Below the pieces are notes generated by a model. It did no database searches. It saw only the letters and a program-made list of their open reading frames with translations, and was not told the origin of the DNA. This document shows, piece by piece, positions 42,082 to 53,436 of a DNA stretch of 64,000 nt (positions are counted from its first letter, which is position 1; every line of letters starts with the position of its first letter). A program made the position numbers and the translations under genes. The stretch comes from Zymoseptoria tritici IPO323. Lineage: Eukaryota; Ascomycota; Dothideomycetes; Mycosphaerellales; Mycosphaerellaceae. The stretch spans positions 3,162,001 to 3,226,000 of the forward strand of contig NC_018218.1 of NCBI RefSeq assembly GCF_000219625.1, written 5' to 3'.

Positions 42082-42958
42082 CTTATGGGGCCGGGCGACG
42101 GAAAAGAGAGAGAGAGAGCGCGTTTCTGGGGCGGTCGAGGCGAGATCGAGAGGAATTGCAGTATTGCTGTCGATGTTGGTGCTGTTTGCTGAAGATGGAA
42201 GTGGTAAGTTGAGGTCGGGTTTCGGGCGAGGATTGGAAGCCTCAGGCATCCCTTCCACCGGAGTTACGGGTAGAACTATGGCTCTGTAGATCCCTCGTCA
42301 GAGAGGAGAAGAGAGTCCCCTCCAGCAATGCGATATACTGCTTCGCCATTGTAGCCTCTGGTCGTCTCAGGTAGATATCTCCACGACGATAACATGTCGA
42401 GCGGCACGCCCTACAATAATCCCATGTGATCGCGACTCCGGTGCACTGTGGGATGAGCCCAGAGCAGAGGGTTCAAGGGATCGGATTGATTAGCAAGCAA
42501 ATATGTTCGCTTGTCGACGATCCTGTAGAACTACCCTGCACCAGCCCTACACTACCGCTTTACGATTCTGATCCTTCGGTCATACGCCTTTCTGCTGCTG
42601 CCTCAGACCGACCTTTCTTCCTCCTACATCATCGCCGACTGGAGAAAGCATCTTGCAACCACCGCCCAGACTCCCATTGTCACCATCGCGGCCTGAGTAC
42701 GACGTCAAAGACCCCTCATTCAGTCGCAAAGTGAGGGACACTCCCGGTCCCATCATATCCACGTCAGTCGAGAAACACCCCACCTCGTTGCGACGACGGA
42801 CAAACATCCTCCAGGTGAGCAGACATCTTGCCGTTGTTATTCGGTGCAGAGAAATAGCACATATCCGAGTTCGGTTGTCATCTTCTCGAACAGTCTCGGG
42901 CGCACGCTGACTGCTGGTAACAGCTCGACCAACAAACCACCCACCTCAATCACGGTCG
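42082..42958. other. Divergent region between spf30 and yap1 with long yap1 leader
   Basis: About 0.88 kb. Several ATGs precede 42959; short upstream frames (for example 42426-42734) could act as uORFs if transcribed, but no transcript start can be read from sequence. Confidence 0.4.
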
Positions 42959-45211
42959 ATGGACGCTCCATCACAGCGGTCTGCGTCGCAATTCACTCCG
43001 TATCTGTCGGCGAACCAGCAGGATCTCCTCGTCGCTGCGCTCAATTCGAATTCGAACCATCCTCAGCATACCACCGGCCCCGGCCCGGTCACCATCAAGC
43101 GCTCCGCTTCCGATCCGGACAACAATCAAATCACAATGGATGCCAATGGCAATCAGGTCTTCTTGAGCCCACAAAATGGAGAAATGGACAACTTCGACAT
43201 CGATTATACGCCCGAGCTGGACTACCTGAACGGAGACTCTGGCTTCGATTTTGAGAACGCAGACTTGGGTGGCGACATGATCGGAGCACTTCCCGGACGG
43301 CAATACAGCAGCGATGATATGTATGCCAATGCAGGTGATGGACACGAGAAGCGCAAGAGTCGCGATGATTACGATGCAGAGGAGGGAGATGCGAAGAGAC
43401 AAGAGACACAAGAGGGCGAGAAGAGCGGAGCCAAGAAGCCCGGCAGGAAACCTCTCACCAATGAACCGACGACCGTAAGTCGACGGAGATCAACAACCGC
43501 TTGTCCTCATGCTGACTATGACTTTAGAAACGCAAGGCACAGAACCGAGCCGCACAACGAGCTTTCCGCGAGCGCAAGGAGCAGCATCTCAAAGATCTCG
43601 AAACCAAGGTCACGGAGCTGTCCAAGGCACAGGAGGCCGACAAACATGAGAATGGACTGTTGAAAGCACAGGTCGAGCGATTGCAGACCGAGCTTCGCGA
43701 ATACAGGAAACGACTTTCATCCTCCGGCGCCGTGGGCCGGTCACCGCCTCTTTCTGCCGTGAACGCACAACAAAGGAGTGCCAGTGGTTCCTCATATAAT
43801 GGTAACTTCAACTTCGACTTTCCCAAATTCGGAGGACTCCCTGGAAGCCAAGTGTTTGGATCAAGTGGTCTCAGCCCTCTCATCAAGCAGGACAGCACAT
43901 CGCCTCCAGCACTGCAAGCACCGACAAGGACAAGCAGCAGCCTGAGCCCGAAGGAAAATGATCTCATTACCCCTCCCACCACGAACAGCCCATCGCAATA
44001 CGCCAGCAACAACATGCCCTTCGCACCGTACAGCACAGACAATAACATGCACGGCTTCGCCAGCACTCTTCCTCAGATGACCGGTGGCAGTGATCCATTC
44101 GGTGATCTGTTCAGCCCGAGCATCCTGAAGTCTGCGAACAATCAAGACTACTTCAAGAATAATTCATCGACCGCGACGCAACCAGCCCCTTCGACGAATT
44201 ACAACATCGACAACGGTGGTGACAGCACTGCCGGCCTCAACAGAGTTTTCCAGTTCAACAGCGGGAGCAATGCTAGTGACACCACCTCCCCCAGTGCGAG
44301 CTCGCAAAGTCAATGGAACATGAATGGCACTTGCAACAGCTCTTGCGGGACCTCTCCTGAACCATCGCATAACAGCCCTGCCAACAAGGACAATCAAGCC
44401 GACTGTTTTTCGCAAAAGCAATATCAGGACAATGCCAACCTGGCCAATTTCAACACCAACTCGCAGCAGAGTGGCATGAATGCGCTGGACTACAATGTTC
44501 CATCACTTGGCAGCTTCGATCCCGTCCTCTTCGGCGACTACAGAGAGAGCAACAACGCCATCGTGGGACGGGGAGACTTTACCGGCGGCTTCTTCGATGA
44601 TGCCCTGAACTCAGCACCTTTCGACTTCGCATCACCGAGCAACCTGTTCGGCATCCTGCAATCACCTCAGCAAAGCAACGCAAATCTGAACACGAACAAC
44701 CGCACACCCAAAGACACCGCTCCCAGCGCGGCTCTCATGGCGCAGATTGAGAAGGCGCGCGATGGCGGAGATGACGACTTTGGCCTGCCTCCACAGTCGC
44801 AACAAGCCGCAACGCCAAAGACCAGTGGGCAATTCATCAGCTGCAACAATATATGGTATGACAGGCACCCGATATTCATGATCCCTGAGACAGCACTGAC
44901 AATGTACAGGAACCAACTCCAATCAAATCCCGACTTTCAGTCCGGCAAGTTCGACCTCGAAAGCCTGTGCTCCGAACTGCGTACCAAAGCCAAGTGCTCC
45001 GAGTCCGGCGTCATGGTCGATAAGAAGGTCGTGGACGAAGCCTTCCGAAAGCTCGGTAAGAAGGACGAGACGGGCGCGCCCTGGGCGCCTGAGGGGTTGC
45101 TGTTTGACAATGATAGTTGGTGAGTAGAATCCTGTGATATTTGTCGAGGGAGGCAAAGGCTAATATTGGAACAGGGACAAGGCGTACAAGCAGTTGGGTG
45201 GTGGAAAATAA
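42959..45211 (+). CDS. yap1: Yap1/AP-1-type bZIP oxidative-stress transcription factor
   Basis: Four exons (42959-43474, 43528-44855, 44910-45119, 45175-45211) give 696 aa. The bZIP begins at residue 173 with KRKAQNRAAQRAFRERKEQ, the Pap1/Yap1-type basic region, followed by a leucine zipper. The n-CRD is CNSSCGTSPEPSHNSPANK (C441 and C445). The c-CRD has C611 (SCNNIW), C635 (LCSELRTKAKC) and C644, embedding the nuclear-export segment. Oxidation links the two Cys domains, masks export and retains the factor in the nucleus, where it induces antioxidant genes. The third intron is placed inside the c-CRD because its removal gives the family IWNQLQSNPDFQSGKFDL; the last exon yields WDKAYKQLGGGK. 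Confidence 0.95.
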
Positions 45212-45473
45212 GAATTTGAGGATGAATGATGAATCGATAAAGCGGACAGATTCGCTTCAGCGTTCCCCATGAGAAAGGTATGGGAGGAATTTTTGCCGAC
45301 AAGATGTCGGAACTCGAAAAGAATCGGACAGTCGCTCGACGGCAGGCTAGGTCGTTCACTAAAGGTTGGCTTTTGAGCTGCGGCGTACTTGCGATGATTT
45401 AGCTGAGAACTTGCTCGCTGATTACGACTTTGAGGAACAGAAGCGTTGTAGAGACGAGCAATGGCGATGACAG

Positions 45474-46073
45474 TCAAGATTTCGAATTGGCACCTTTGTC
45501 AAGTGGAGAGAGACATGAAGCGATTACAGCACCACTACACTTCTCCTTTTCCGCAGCCAAATCCTCCACCTCAGCCACCCCTCCCTCCGACACCGCCTGC
45601 CTGGCGTACCAACGTCTCTCCTCCATCCCAAACAGTCTCTCATGCACATTAATTGCCGTCAACAACTCCACAACAAGCGACCTGATCAACAGCGTCCCCT
45701 CCAACCCCAACGAACTGAGCCCCTTGACCAACGACAGCAAAATCAGTACAACCACCACCACAAACCTCGCCAGCAGTCGAAATCGTTTCGTCGCCCGCGT
45801 TCCTTCCTGCTCTTGGTGAGAATGGAATAGATTACTGATGACCCCAAAGAACACTGCCACGCCGAAGCCTCCGCTGTGGAATCGTCGGATCCCGTCGGGG
45901 TTCTGGGCTTCTCCAAAAGCGAAAATAATATCCAGTCCCTGAAGACAATACCGACAGCTCCGGTTCGAGGCAGACTCGAGAAATGTTCGATTCTCGCGCA
46001 AAGAGAGGGCGTCGATTGAGTTGTCGGCGTAAGCACTACAGCGTGTGAGCGCATCGAACGGGTCGCCGTTCAA
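45474..46073 (-). CDS. Hypothetical membrane protein, 5' end unresolved
   Basis: An open frame of 199 codons with hydrophobic segments FGVAVFFGVISNLF and LLARFVVVVVLILLSLV plus a further amphipathic LLIRSLVVELLTAI, and a charged C-terminal tail (AEVEDLAAEKEKCSG). There is no ATG at its 5' end: the frame opens at a TTG, and the first internal ATG lies far downstream. A CGCTGTAG acceptor-like site near 46035 suggests an upstream exon that I could not find, or the gene is a fragment. No family is recognised. Confidence 0.4.
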   Translation of the reverse strand: MNGDPFDALTRCSAYADNSIDALSLRENRTFLESASNRSCRYCLQGLDIIFAFGEAQNPDGIRRFHSGGFGVAVFFGVISNLFHSHQEQEGTRATKRFRLLARFVVVVVLILLSLVKGLSSLGLEGTLLIRSLVVELLTAINVHERLFGMEERRWYARQAVSEGGVAEVEDLAAEKEKCSGAVIASCLSPLDKGANSKS

Positions 46074-46299
46074 TCCTTGCCCAAAAGGCTATTGGCCTGA
46101 TTGCAAGGGCGCGGACCGACAAAAGGCCTGGAAATCAACCCGGGGTTCCGATGCGCTCACATGCTGCACTTTTCCGCACGCAGTCCGCGATCTGTAGGGA
46201 TATGTTGCGATTTGAGGCAACCTTGTTGCTTGTATGGCAATCTGACCTTAATGAGCCCGAGGCAGGCAGTGCTGACAGTCTGGGCCAGGTCGTCGACAA

Positions 46300-46930
46300 G
46301 GTATAAAATCGCACCGTTTCGCACCTCCTCTCCCTCTTCCCTTTCCCAACATTCTCACGACTGGTTTCCTTCGAGCGGACATCCAACAACGAAACATCAA
46401 CAATTCGATCCACCTCGGTCGCGAACCCACCGTGTCGAACGCCAACCAATACAGCATCGATCATCATGCGCTTCACCGCCCTCGTCGCCGCGATCCTCGG
46501 CTTCACCCTCGCCGGCGTCAATGGGAAATGCACCAGTCCAATCGATTCATGCTGCAAACGCGATCAATCCCATTACTCATAAGAGCGACTGTCAGCAACA
46601 CGGAAAGTGTGTCTAGTATGTTCTTCCCCGCCTTGCAATTTCGTTCCGCTCGCTTTCGTTTGAAGAAATCTGCTGACACTCTCTTCGAATAGTCACGGTA
46701 GCGTTTTTGGATGGGACTGTGAGTAGGGCCACCACCTGATGGCGTCGAGTCGGCCCGAAACGAGAATGTCCGAGAGCTGCTGTTTTGACGCCATGGGGAT
46801 GGGTGGGAGGTGGAACATGAGCCGAAGGCGATGGTGATGACGGCGCTGGTGTGTTTGGGTGCGCTGTTCGATGTTGGTTTGCTTGGTTTCCATGCTCAGA
46901 CCGGGGTGCTTTTGAGGGATGCGATGAAAA
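46300..46930 (+). repeat. Tandem duplication, copy A (small secreted peptide gene with flanks)
   Basis: Diverged homologue of about 47270-47850. Shared blocks in the same order are the leader (TTTTCCAACATTCT..., TTCCTTCGAG, ACATC..CAACAACGA), the ATGCGCTTCACCGCC start, the CCACCACCTGATGG region, TCCGAGAGCTG, and TTCGATGTTGGTTTGCTTGG. Boundaries are approximate. Confidence 0.7.
46466..46726 (+). CDS. Small secreted cysteine-containing peptide, exon structure uncertain
   Basis: Starts MRFTALVAAILGFTLAG, a signal peptide. Read straight, the ORF stops at 46582 after 38 codons (with KCTSPIDSCC). Just downstream a second frame encodes SDCQQHGKC, then a good intron (46616-46692, GTATGT...GAATAG) leads to VYHGSVFGWDCE and a stop at 46724-46726. 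A 67-nt intron (46517-46583, weak donor GTCAAT) would join the signal peptide to the cysteine exon in frame. The tandem paralogue, where AASCKQYGQA follows the signal peptide directly, supports that join. The alternative is a frameshifted gene. No family is recognised. Confidence 0.5.
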
Positions 46931-47269
46931 GGAAGGGCCCCGTTGCCTGTGGAGCGTCTCGGAACCTGCGAATACCTGCCTGAAGATGCCTTCGAGAGAG
47001 TTGTCCACTGTAGGCACTGAAACCGGCCTCTGTATTGCATTGGGCGCCGACAATCCCCTTCACCGCGATCCCACTGCCCATGCTGAGCCTGTTACCGATT
47101 TAGAGCCGTCTTTGTCCGGACTCCACGGTCTCTCTGTCAAGGACAACATAAAATCCACTCGAGATCAGCCTTGGAAATCGCCGGTTCAGCAGTCAGAAAC
47201 GTCACAACCGTGTACTTACGCATTCTCGCCCTCGCCTGCGGCGTTGCCGTCAAGATATAGACTCGCCCT
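46931..47269. other. Spacer between the two duplicated units
   Basis: No independent feature. The plus frame 46851-47618 runs across the spacer and is not supported. Confidence 0.35.
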
Positions 47270-47850
47270 GTTTCGCACCTGCTCTTCCTCTTGCCTTTTC
47301 CAACATCCTACCCGCTCACTTCCTTCGAGTCGACATCTCCAACAACGATCCTTTGACGGTCCATCAACGTTCGAACCATCAACGATTCATTCCATCCACC
47401 TTGATTCGAACTTACCACGCCAACCCCAACCAACCCACACACACATCCATCATCCATCATGCGCTTCACCGCCATCGTCGCCGGGATTCTCTGCCTCGCC
47501 GTCGCCGTGGCAGCAAGTTGCAAGCAGTACGGCCAAGCCGACCCCCCGGCGCCCCTTACCGCTGCGATCTATTCAGGTCGCGTCTTGCTGGTTCTGGTCA
47601 ATAACCCACCACACCTGATGGTGTCGACACAGCCACCGACGTCGGGACGTCCGGTTTGCCCGTCTTCGTATCCAAACGACAATTTCCGAGAGCTGTTCTG
47701 ACGCTGTGGGGTGAGGAGGCGGGTACGAGTCGAAGCTGAGGGTGACGGAAGCGTTGGGGCATTCGGTGTGGTCTTCGATGTTGATTGCTTGGTCTGGTCG
47801 GACTGGTGTGCTTTCGAGGGTTTTGGTGAACGGAAGGGACGATTACTGGT
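47270..47850 (+). repeat. Tandem duplication, copy B
   Basis: Second diverged copy, about 1 kb downstream of copy A. It shows an internal deletion relative to A, covering the second and third cysteine exons, and retains the leader, signal peptide and 3' flank homology. Confidence 0.7.
47459..47701 (+). CDS. Small secreted peptide, paralogue of the 46466 gene
   Basis: 80 codons: signal peptide MRFTAIVAGILCLAVAVAAS followed by CKQYGQADPPAPLTAA and then sequence that corresponds to the 3' flank of copy A (HLMVSTQPP...NDNFRELF). The mature peptide has only two cysteines after the signal region, so the conserved cysteine exon of copy A appears to be lost. It may be a decayed paralogue rather than a functional gene. 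Confidence 0.4.
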   Translation: MRFTAIVAGILCLAVAVAASCKQYGQADPPAPLTAAIYSGRVLLVLVNNPPHLMVSTQPPTSGRPVCPSSYPNDNFRELF

Positions 47851-49453
47851 CACTGGTCAGCCGAAAGTTCTGCTTTGCAAAAGATACCGAACTCACGAAG
47901 CAAGATGACGAGACGGCGCCAAGTACTGCACCCAAGCCTTGGAGGCCATGCAGAATTGCCTCTTCGGGAAGGAGAAAAGAACTTGACCCGAACAACGACC
48001 ACCGAAGCAAACAACCTCGCGATCTTCCAATCCTCATTGACTCGAAAGGATGTGGAATTTTTCATCAAAAGTTCATGTGCTGCCATGAAGAACATCGCCG
48101 CCAGGCAAAAGATGAACGAAGTTGCCTCCGTGCATTCGAACACTGCGTGAGACTGTCGTGTAGGCGAATCGACGTGCGAGGAGGAAGAGGTTGAGATGCG
48201 TTGGCGTACGCCGTCGATCTCGAACCAGCTAACGACGAAATTCATGTCGTGCCAGATTTCGTAGCCCAGGGTGAAGCTGATCGACCGATTGCGAAGTTGG
48301 CAACTCTGCTCTGTCGCCGTTCAGGAAGTGATTTGTGAAGCAAGCTGATGACAAAGTGAAGGAACGAGTGGGTCGTTGTGTCTTCCGATATCAAGTCGCC
48401 GTCAATCTGAATAATACGGTACCGACATAGAGGAGGTCCTACGGCAGGTCTCATCAGCCTCTGTAATCCTTCGCACCTTCTTAGCTTAGCTGGACTTACC
48501 ACGACTAGCTTGAAAGACTGCACCGCTTCGGCGCCGGACCCGGCACACATCGACATCAGCCAATTGATCAAGTTGCAGGCTCTCGAGTTACACATGCGCT
48601 CGCTGCATAGTATCCTCGTGAAAGTCTGCGAGCGTGGTTAGCTGAAGTATCCGCCTTGCAAATGATTCCATTGAGAGCGCCCAAGATGTGAGTCGAGCAG
48701 TCACCGCTGTGGAAAGGACCAAGGCGCTCGACCCGAAGGGCACCTACCCAGGCGTTGTGAAAGACGCCAACGGCCAAGCAAGATCATATAGCATCTCGGT
48801 GTTCCTACAGACGATCTTCAACAGACGATAATATACGCTCATACATACACGTTCCCTTTTGTTTTCCCGATGCCCTCCAATGCAAACAATGAAGCGCCCA
48901 CCGATCGATACATCAAACACCTTCTTCCCCCGCCGCTCGCCTTTCCTCGCTCCGCCTCGCATTTGACCAATGTTCGGCCGCGAAACCGTCTCGCTCGTGA
49001 GTCTTCCCATTCAGTCGTCTGCCAGACCGATGATGCCGCCCAAAAAAAAAATCGCTAGATCCAGAAAAGTGCGACCAGTGCCACAGGAGTATCGAAGGGC
49101 AAAGAAAGGAACAGCAACATGAGCCCGCTATGCAGAACAGCCTCTCCATTATAGATTTTCCGAGCTAAGTTTACGCTTTTTGTCCGTTCGTGTTTGCAGA
49201 TTCTGATTCTTTGCGTAGCGCTCGATCGATCGTCCTAGCAAATCATCCAGGGGACAGCCAGGTCCAAGTGTGTCTTTGTGATTGTGTGTATGAAAGGTAT
49301 GAGCGCGAGCCATGTTGGTGACAATGGTGATGGTACAGTACATTAGATGACGGAGGACAGGTCGTTCATTTCGTCATGACGGGACGCAGAGCCGGATGAT
49401 GAGAGGGGGAGAAAAGCAGACGGAGCCGACAAGCAGGACGAGAACGCAAGCTC
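47851..49453. other. Region without a supported gene
   Basis: About 1.6 kb with scattered frames of 60-130 codons on both strands (for example minus 47850-48245 and 48242-48595). They cannot be joined into one reading frame with credible splice sites and show no domain. It may contain a decayed gene. A nine-base A run at 49042-49050 is the only simple repeat. Confidence 0.4.
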
Positions 49454-51214
49454 TTAAGCCTGCGCACCGCCTCTAGCAGCGCCGCGACCTGGAGTGAACC
49501 CACCACGACCACCACTGCCACGAGGAGCGCCGTTGCCGCGAGGGAAGTTGCCTCCACGAGGAGCGTTCTGGCCACCAGCGCCACCGCGGCCGTTTCCGCG
49601 TCCGCCCTGGTATTGGCCGCGAGGGACATATGGAGTGGAACCCGGGCGCATGCGGCGCTCCTCAACGTAGAGGGTCTCGCCGCCGAGCTCGAATGGAGTC
49701 GCGGTGGCTTTGTTGTAGCCCTCGGCGGTCTTGAAGTCGACGAAAGCGCAGTTCTGGAATTTCTGTTAGCATGTTGTTGCAGTGGAGGCATGGAATCGAG
49801 CGAGCAGTACCTTTTGGCGGGCGATGTCGAGGTAGAGGACATCGCCGAATTTCTGGAGGATCGACCTCAGTTCCTCAGCGTTGACGTTATCCTGGACATT
49901 CTTAATGTAACCACGGTGTTGAGGCTGGTCCTGCTGGGGTGCGTTGACTTGACGAGATTGCTGGCGATTATGGCCAACGGCTGTCCACTCATCCTGAGAG
50001 TCCGAGCCGGATGTGTCCTGGCGTTGGGCTGGAGTGGACTGTGCGGCGGGCGCGGCGGGTGCGGAGGGAGTGGTTGAAGCAGACGACGGAGCAGCAGGCG
50101 TGGCGACCTTGGCAGCAGCTGGAGCCGCACGTGGGGCAGCGCTAGTAGTGGCCGCAGCAGAGGTAGGAATGGCTGGCATAGCGACAGCGGATCTAGCGCT
50201 CGCGAGCTGAGCCCATGTCTTAGGTGCAGCTGGTGCGGCGGGCTTCGGTGCTTGAGCGGGCTGTGCTGGTGCAGCCTTCTTAGCGACTGGCGAGATGGCA
50301 GGTGTTGGTTCGGGGTCCTTGGGCTTCTCCTGCTCGATCTTCTCCTCTTCAACCGGGGCAGTCTTTGTAGTCTCTGCAGCGGGCTCTTCCTTCTTCTCTT
50401 CAACAGGCGCCGGAGTCTCCTCCACCGCCTTGGACTCCTCCTCGGCCACATGGTTGCCATTGACCTTTGGAGCATCCTCGGCGGGCTGGACGGCCTTCTC
50501 CTCCAACTCCTTGTCAACTCTCTTGGCAGCCTGCTCGATCACAGCCGGCTCGGCGGAGCTGATCAGAGTCTTCAGCTCGGCCTCTGCTTGCTTCGACTCG
50601 CGCTTCGACTCGCTCTTCTCGGTGCCGGACACCTGCTGAACCTCCTCCGCAGGCGCAGGCGCAGCGGCCTCGACCTCGGCCTCATCCTCCTCCTCAACCA
50701 GGTATCTGAAAATGTCGTTCAAGACGAAGTAGCCATTGGTCTGAGTTGCGAGAACGAATGTCTGGGTGAATTTCTTATGAGGCTGCGAGCGGTTGGAGAT
50801 CTCGCCGATGACTTGAATGACGATGTGCGAGTCGGATGCTTGGGAATCGACGTTGGTGACTCGCACCTTGCAGTCGTGGAAGTCGAGCTCCTTGATCTTG
50901 TCGTTGATGGCGCGCTGGCCGACACACACTGCGACCTTGTCCGTCTCTTGGCCCGACACAAATTGCGAGCGCTTGTTGTAGAAGAGGTAGAGCTTTTCAG
51001 GACTCCGGCTCAAGGTGGTGTAGTATTGCTCGACAAAGTACCAGCCGACCTCATCCTTGGAGATCTCAGGTTGCGAAGGGGCGGAGTTGGCGGGCGTAGT
51101 CGAAGTGGGTTGCTGAGAAGTAGCGTTGTTGGAAGCATAGGCGTAAGCGTTCTGCTCGTAGTTTTGATGCGCGTAGCCCGTGCCGTTGGGCAGACCGGCG
51201 TGTTCAGTTGCCAT
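49454..51214 (-). CDS. G3BP-like RNA-binding protein (NTF2 + RRM domains)
   Basis: Two exons (51214-49811 and 49762-49454) with a 48-nt GTACTG...CTAACAG intron give 570 aa. The NTF2-like domain covers about 50-175 (VGWYFVEQYYTTLSRSPEKLYLFY...FVLNDIFRYL). A long Ala/Pro/Glu disordered middle includes the conserved TWAQLAS motif. The RRM at about 433-512 (RGYIKNVQDNVNAEELRSIL...NCAFVDFKT) is followed by an RGG-rich tail (GGRGNGRGGAGG, RGGFTPGRGAARGG). This architecture defines the G3BP/Nxt3/Bre5 family: stress-granule scaffolds and partners of a ubiquitin protease (Ubp3-Bre5 in yeast). The splice junction falls inside the RRM, between beta2 and beta3. Confidence 0.93.
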
Positions 51215-52200
51215 GGTTGAATGAGGGAATTATCGAGGCGGCGAGGTGGTGGAGTGAGGCACGATGATCGATGCGGATTTTGACGAGCTCGGTGATGAGA
51301 GCGTGTATGTATGTATCAGATGCGAGCTCCGGCAAGTGGTGCGTCAACAGCAATGGCTCGTGGTCGATGAATTCTCTCGCACGTGCGATGAGATGGGTGC
51401 GTGTCGAAGAAAAGTGAGGAAGTCGCGGTATGCCGGTCGTCGTGTGCGGCGGAGCGTCGGGAGATTAAAGAGAGGATGGAAGTCGAATGGGGCGGAACGG
51501 TGAGTTGAAGTCGAGAATGGTGAAAGTGAACAATTATCGATGGACTCGAAGACAAAACAATGCAGGTTTGTAGAAGTCCACTGCCGAAGAATGGTCTTCG
51601 CTATAGAACTAGTGTGCCGCTCGGCACGCTAGGGTAATTCTACTTCTACCCGTCCACGTGCGCTTTTACGAACATCGATGTACGGTATGGATCACAATCT
51701 TGCACATGATCTTCATGAATTCACCTTCTTGCTATATGGGATACCCCGATATCACTGTAGGTGTGTGCTGCAGTGGGCCGCTTTGTCCATTACATCCTCG
51801 CCTCCTTCTCGCCTCTCTTCCCTCGACCCACGCACCCCAGCTCGATTCGAGTCGATTCCTGCTTGTCCTCTCAGAGAGCCGCATGGTGTAATAGTCGTGG
51901 AGACCTGGATGATCCTGCTCAGTGATCTCTAGATCAGGCATTGCGATGCTGGGATGCAGCATGCAAGTCGTCTGTGGCTGCCATGATCACTGCTCGGAAA
52001 TGCTCTCTTTCGTGCGCGGTCTGCACGCATTGCTGACCTCGACAGGACGTCGTCTGGAAGTTACTGAGTCTCTGATCCCACCAAACTGCATCAGACCATC
52101 ATCCGGCCTTTGCTCGATATGGGTAGTCGCGGGTATTGTCATGCACACTGTCCGCGTCAGCTTCTCGCATATCTTGTCACCACATCACATTGTCATGCAC
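51215..52200. other. Intergenic, no gene supported
   Basis: Upstream of the G3BP-like gene and downstream of the CAP10-type gene (both minus). Plus-strand frames entering from 51922 are antisense to CAP10. No repeat or RNA gene was seen. Confidence 0.4.
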
Positions 52201-53436
52201 TTACATGAACTCCTCAAACGATGTGCCTCTCAATCTTATCGTTCCCTTCTTCGTCTCGTCGATCACCTTTGGCTCGAAAGCAACAGTGCTCCAGGCGCGC
52301 ATGAGCTTCCTCCAATAACAAGCCGTGGCCGCAGGTGTGGTATATCGATCCCTGAACATCTCTTTCGTCCGGTTCGCGATTTTCTGTGCCTCGTCGAGGT
52401 TCTTGTCGTAATACGCAATCGTGCTTTCCAAGTCCGACCAGTCCCGCTCGACTCTCACGCAGTTGTTGAGCGTGTCGAAGAGGTGATAGTAGTGCGCCAC
52501 CCATTCAACATCGTGCACCAGCACGAGCGAGTCGCAGTTGAGCAGGTGCGTCAAACGAGCCGACCACGAGCGACCTTCGGTGTTGACCACGTAGCGATAC
52601 TTGCAGAATTCGTCCATGGGGATCACACTGTTCGGATCTTTCCACTTCATCGCTTCCACGTCAGCCCATGGCCTGCCAGCTGTGACCTTCAGCAGAGGCT
52701 TTCTCAGGTTTTGATTTGTCCATTCCACGCCTCGCCAGACCACTTTGGGGATTTTTCTCTCGAGCGGAGCGTCGTGCTGCCGGGCTCGAGTCTGCATGAG
52801 ACGGAAACTCTCAGCTTCTGGAGGCGCGCCGAAAAAGTGGAAGTCTGGGACGAGCCAGATACTGTCGTGGATTTTGTTGGCTTGCTGCTTCGCGAAACTC
52901 CACAGCGCAGCAGAGGGATCTTTGTGGAGGTAAGGCTTGTCGTCCACGATGATGGTGAATTCAATATCTGGCAGAGGTTCATTCGCGGCTTCGGCGGCCG
53001 CGATGGCGCGCAGGATCTGCTGTGCGATCGCGATGATTCGGTGACGAAAGTCTTCTCGATGGAGCCCGCGTGTTTCGATGATTCGAAGTTGCTGATCGTG
53101 GATGAGAAACCGGACACCGCCATCGTTCCCTCCTAGTAGCTTGATGTTGTCGCTCTCGATCTTTGTACCCTTCCAGTGATCTAGTGAGATATCAATCTGA
53201 TGGTAAAGCTCAGGGAAGGCCGCGTCGCATTGTTCGGTCGTCAAGCCGTGGTTGTCGCGGTCTCGCGCCGGGTCGAAAGTCCATGATGTTGCTGTCCGGT
53301 GTGCCTCTTTATGAGATTCCTGCTTGCTCGGTGCCGCAGCTCGCAGTCTCACGAACGGTGTTTGAGCGCCATACTGCTGTACAAGCACGCATAGCAGCAG
53401 CACGCCGCTGACGATTTTCCAGACAACAGGATTCAT
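52201..53436 (-). CDS. CAP10-type glycosyltransferase (GT90 family), type II membrane protein
   Basis: 411 aa in one exon from the ATG at 53436; the open frame extends to 53547, but the added residues are unlike a targeting sequence. Residues 3-22 (PVVWKIVSGVLLLCVLVQQYG) form a signal anchor. The lumenal part has the GT90 blocks IPKVVWRGVEWTN, KYRYVVNTEGRSWSARLTHLLNCDSLVL, and HYYHLFDTLNNCVRVERDWSDLESTIAYY. Cryptococcus Cap10 and Cxt1 are xylosyltransferase-related members, but many ascomycete GT90 proteins have no known acceptor. It probably works in the Golgi on glycans. It is full length, with no key block missing. Confidence 0.88.
   Translation of the reverse strand: MNPVVWKIVSGVLLLCVLVQQYGAQTPFVRLRAAAPSKQESHKEAHRTATSWTFDPARDRDNHGLTTEQCDAAFPELYHQIDISLDHWKGTKIESDNIKLLGGNDGGVRFLIHDQQLRIIETRGLHREDFRHRIIAIAQQILRAIAAAEAANEPLPDIEFTIIVDDKPYLHKDPSAALWSFAKQQANKIHDSIWLVPDFHFFGAPPEAESFRLMQTRARQHDAPLERKIPKVVWRGVEWTNQNLRKPLLKVTAGRPWADVEAMKWKDPNSVIPMDEFCKYRYVVNTEGRSWSARLTHLLNCDSLVLVHDVEWVAHYYHLFDTLNNCVRVERDWSDLESTIAYYDKNLDEAQKIANRTKEMFRDRYTTPAATACYWRKLMRAWSTVAFEPKVIDETKKGTIRLRGTSFEEFM

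Noticed and set aside
50252..51220. 322-codon Leu-rich plus-strand frame
   Set aside because: Antisense of the NTF2/linker coding region of the G3BP-like gene.
51922..53136. 404-codon plus-strand frame
   Set aside because: Antisense to the GT90 gene, which has clear family motifs; no domain in the antisense translation.
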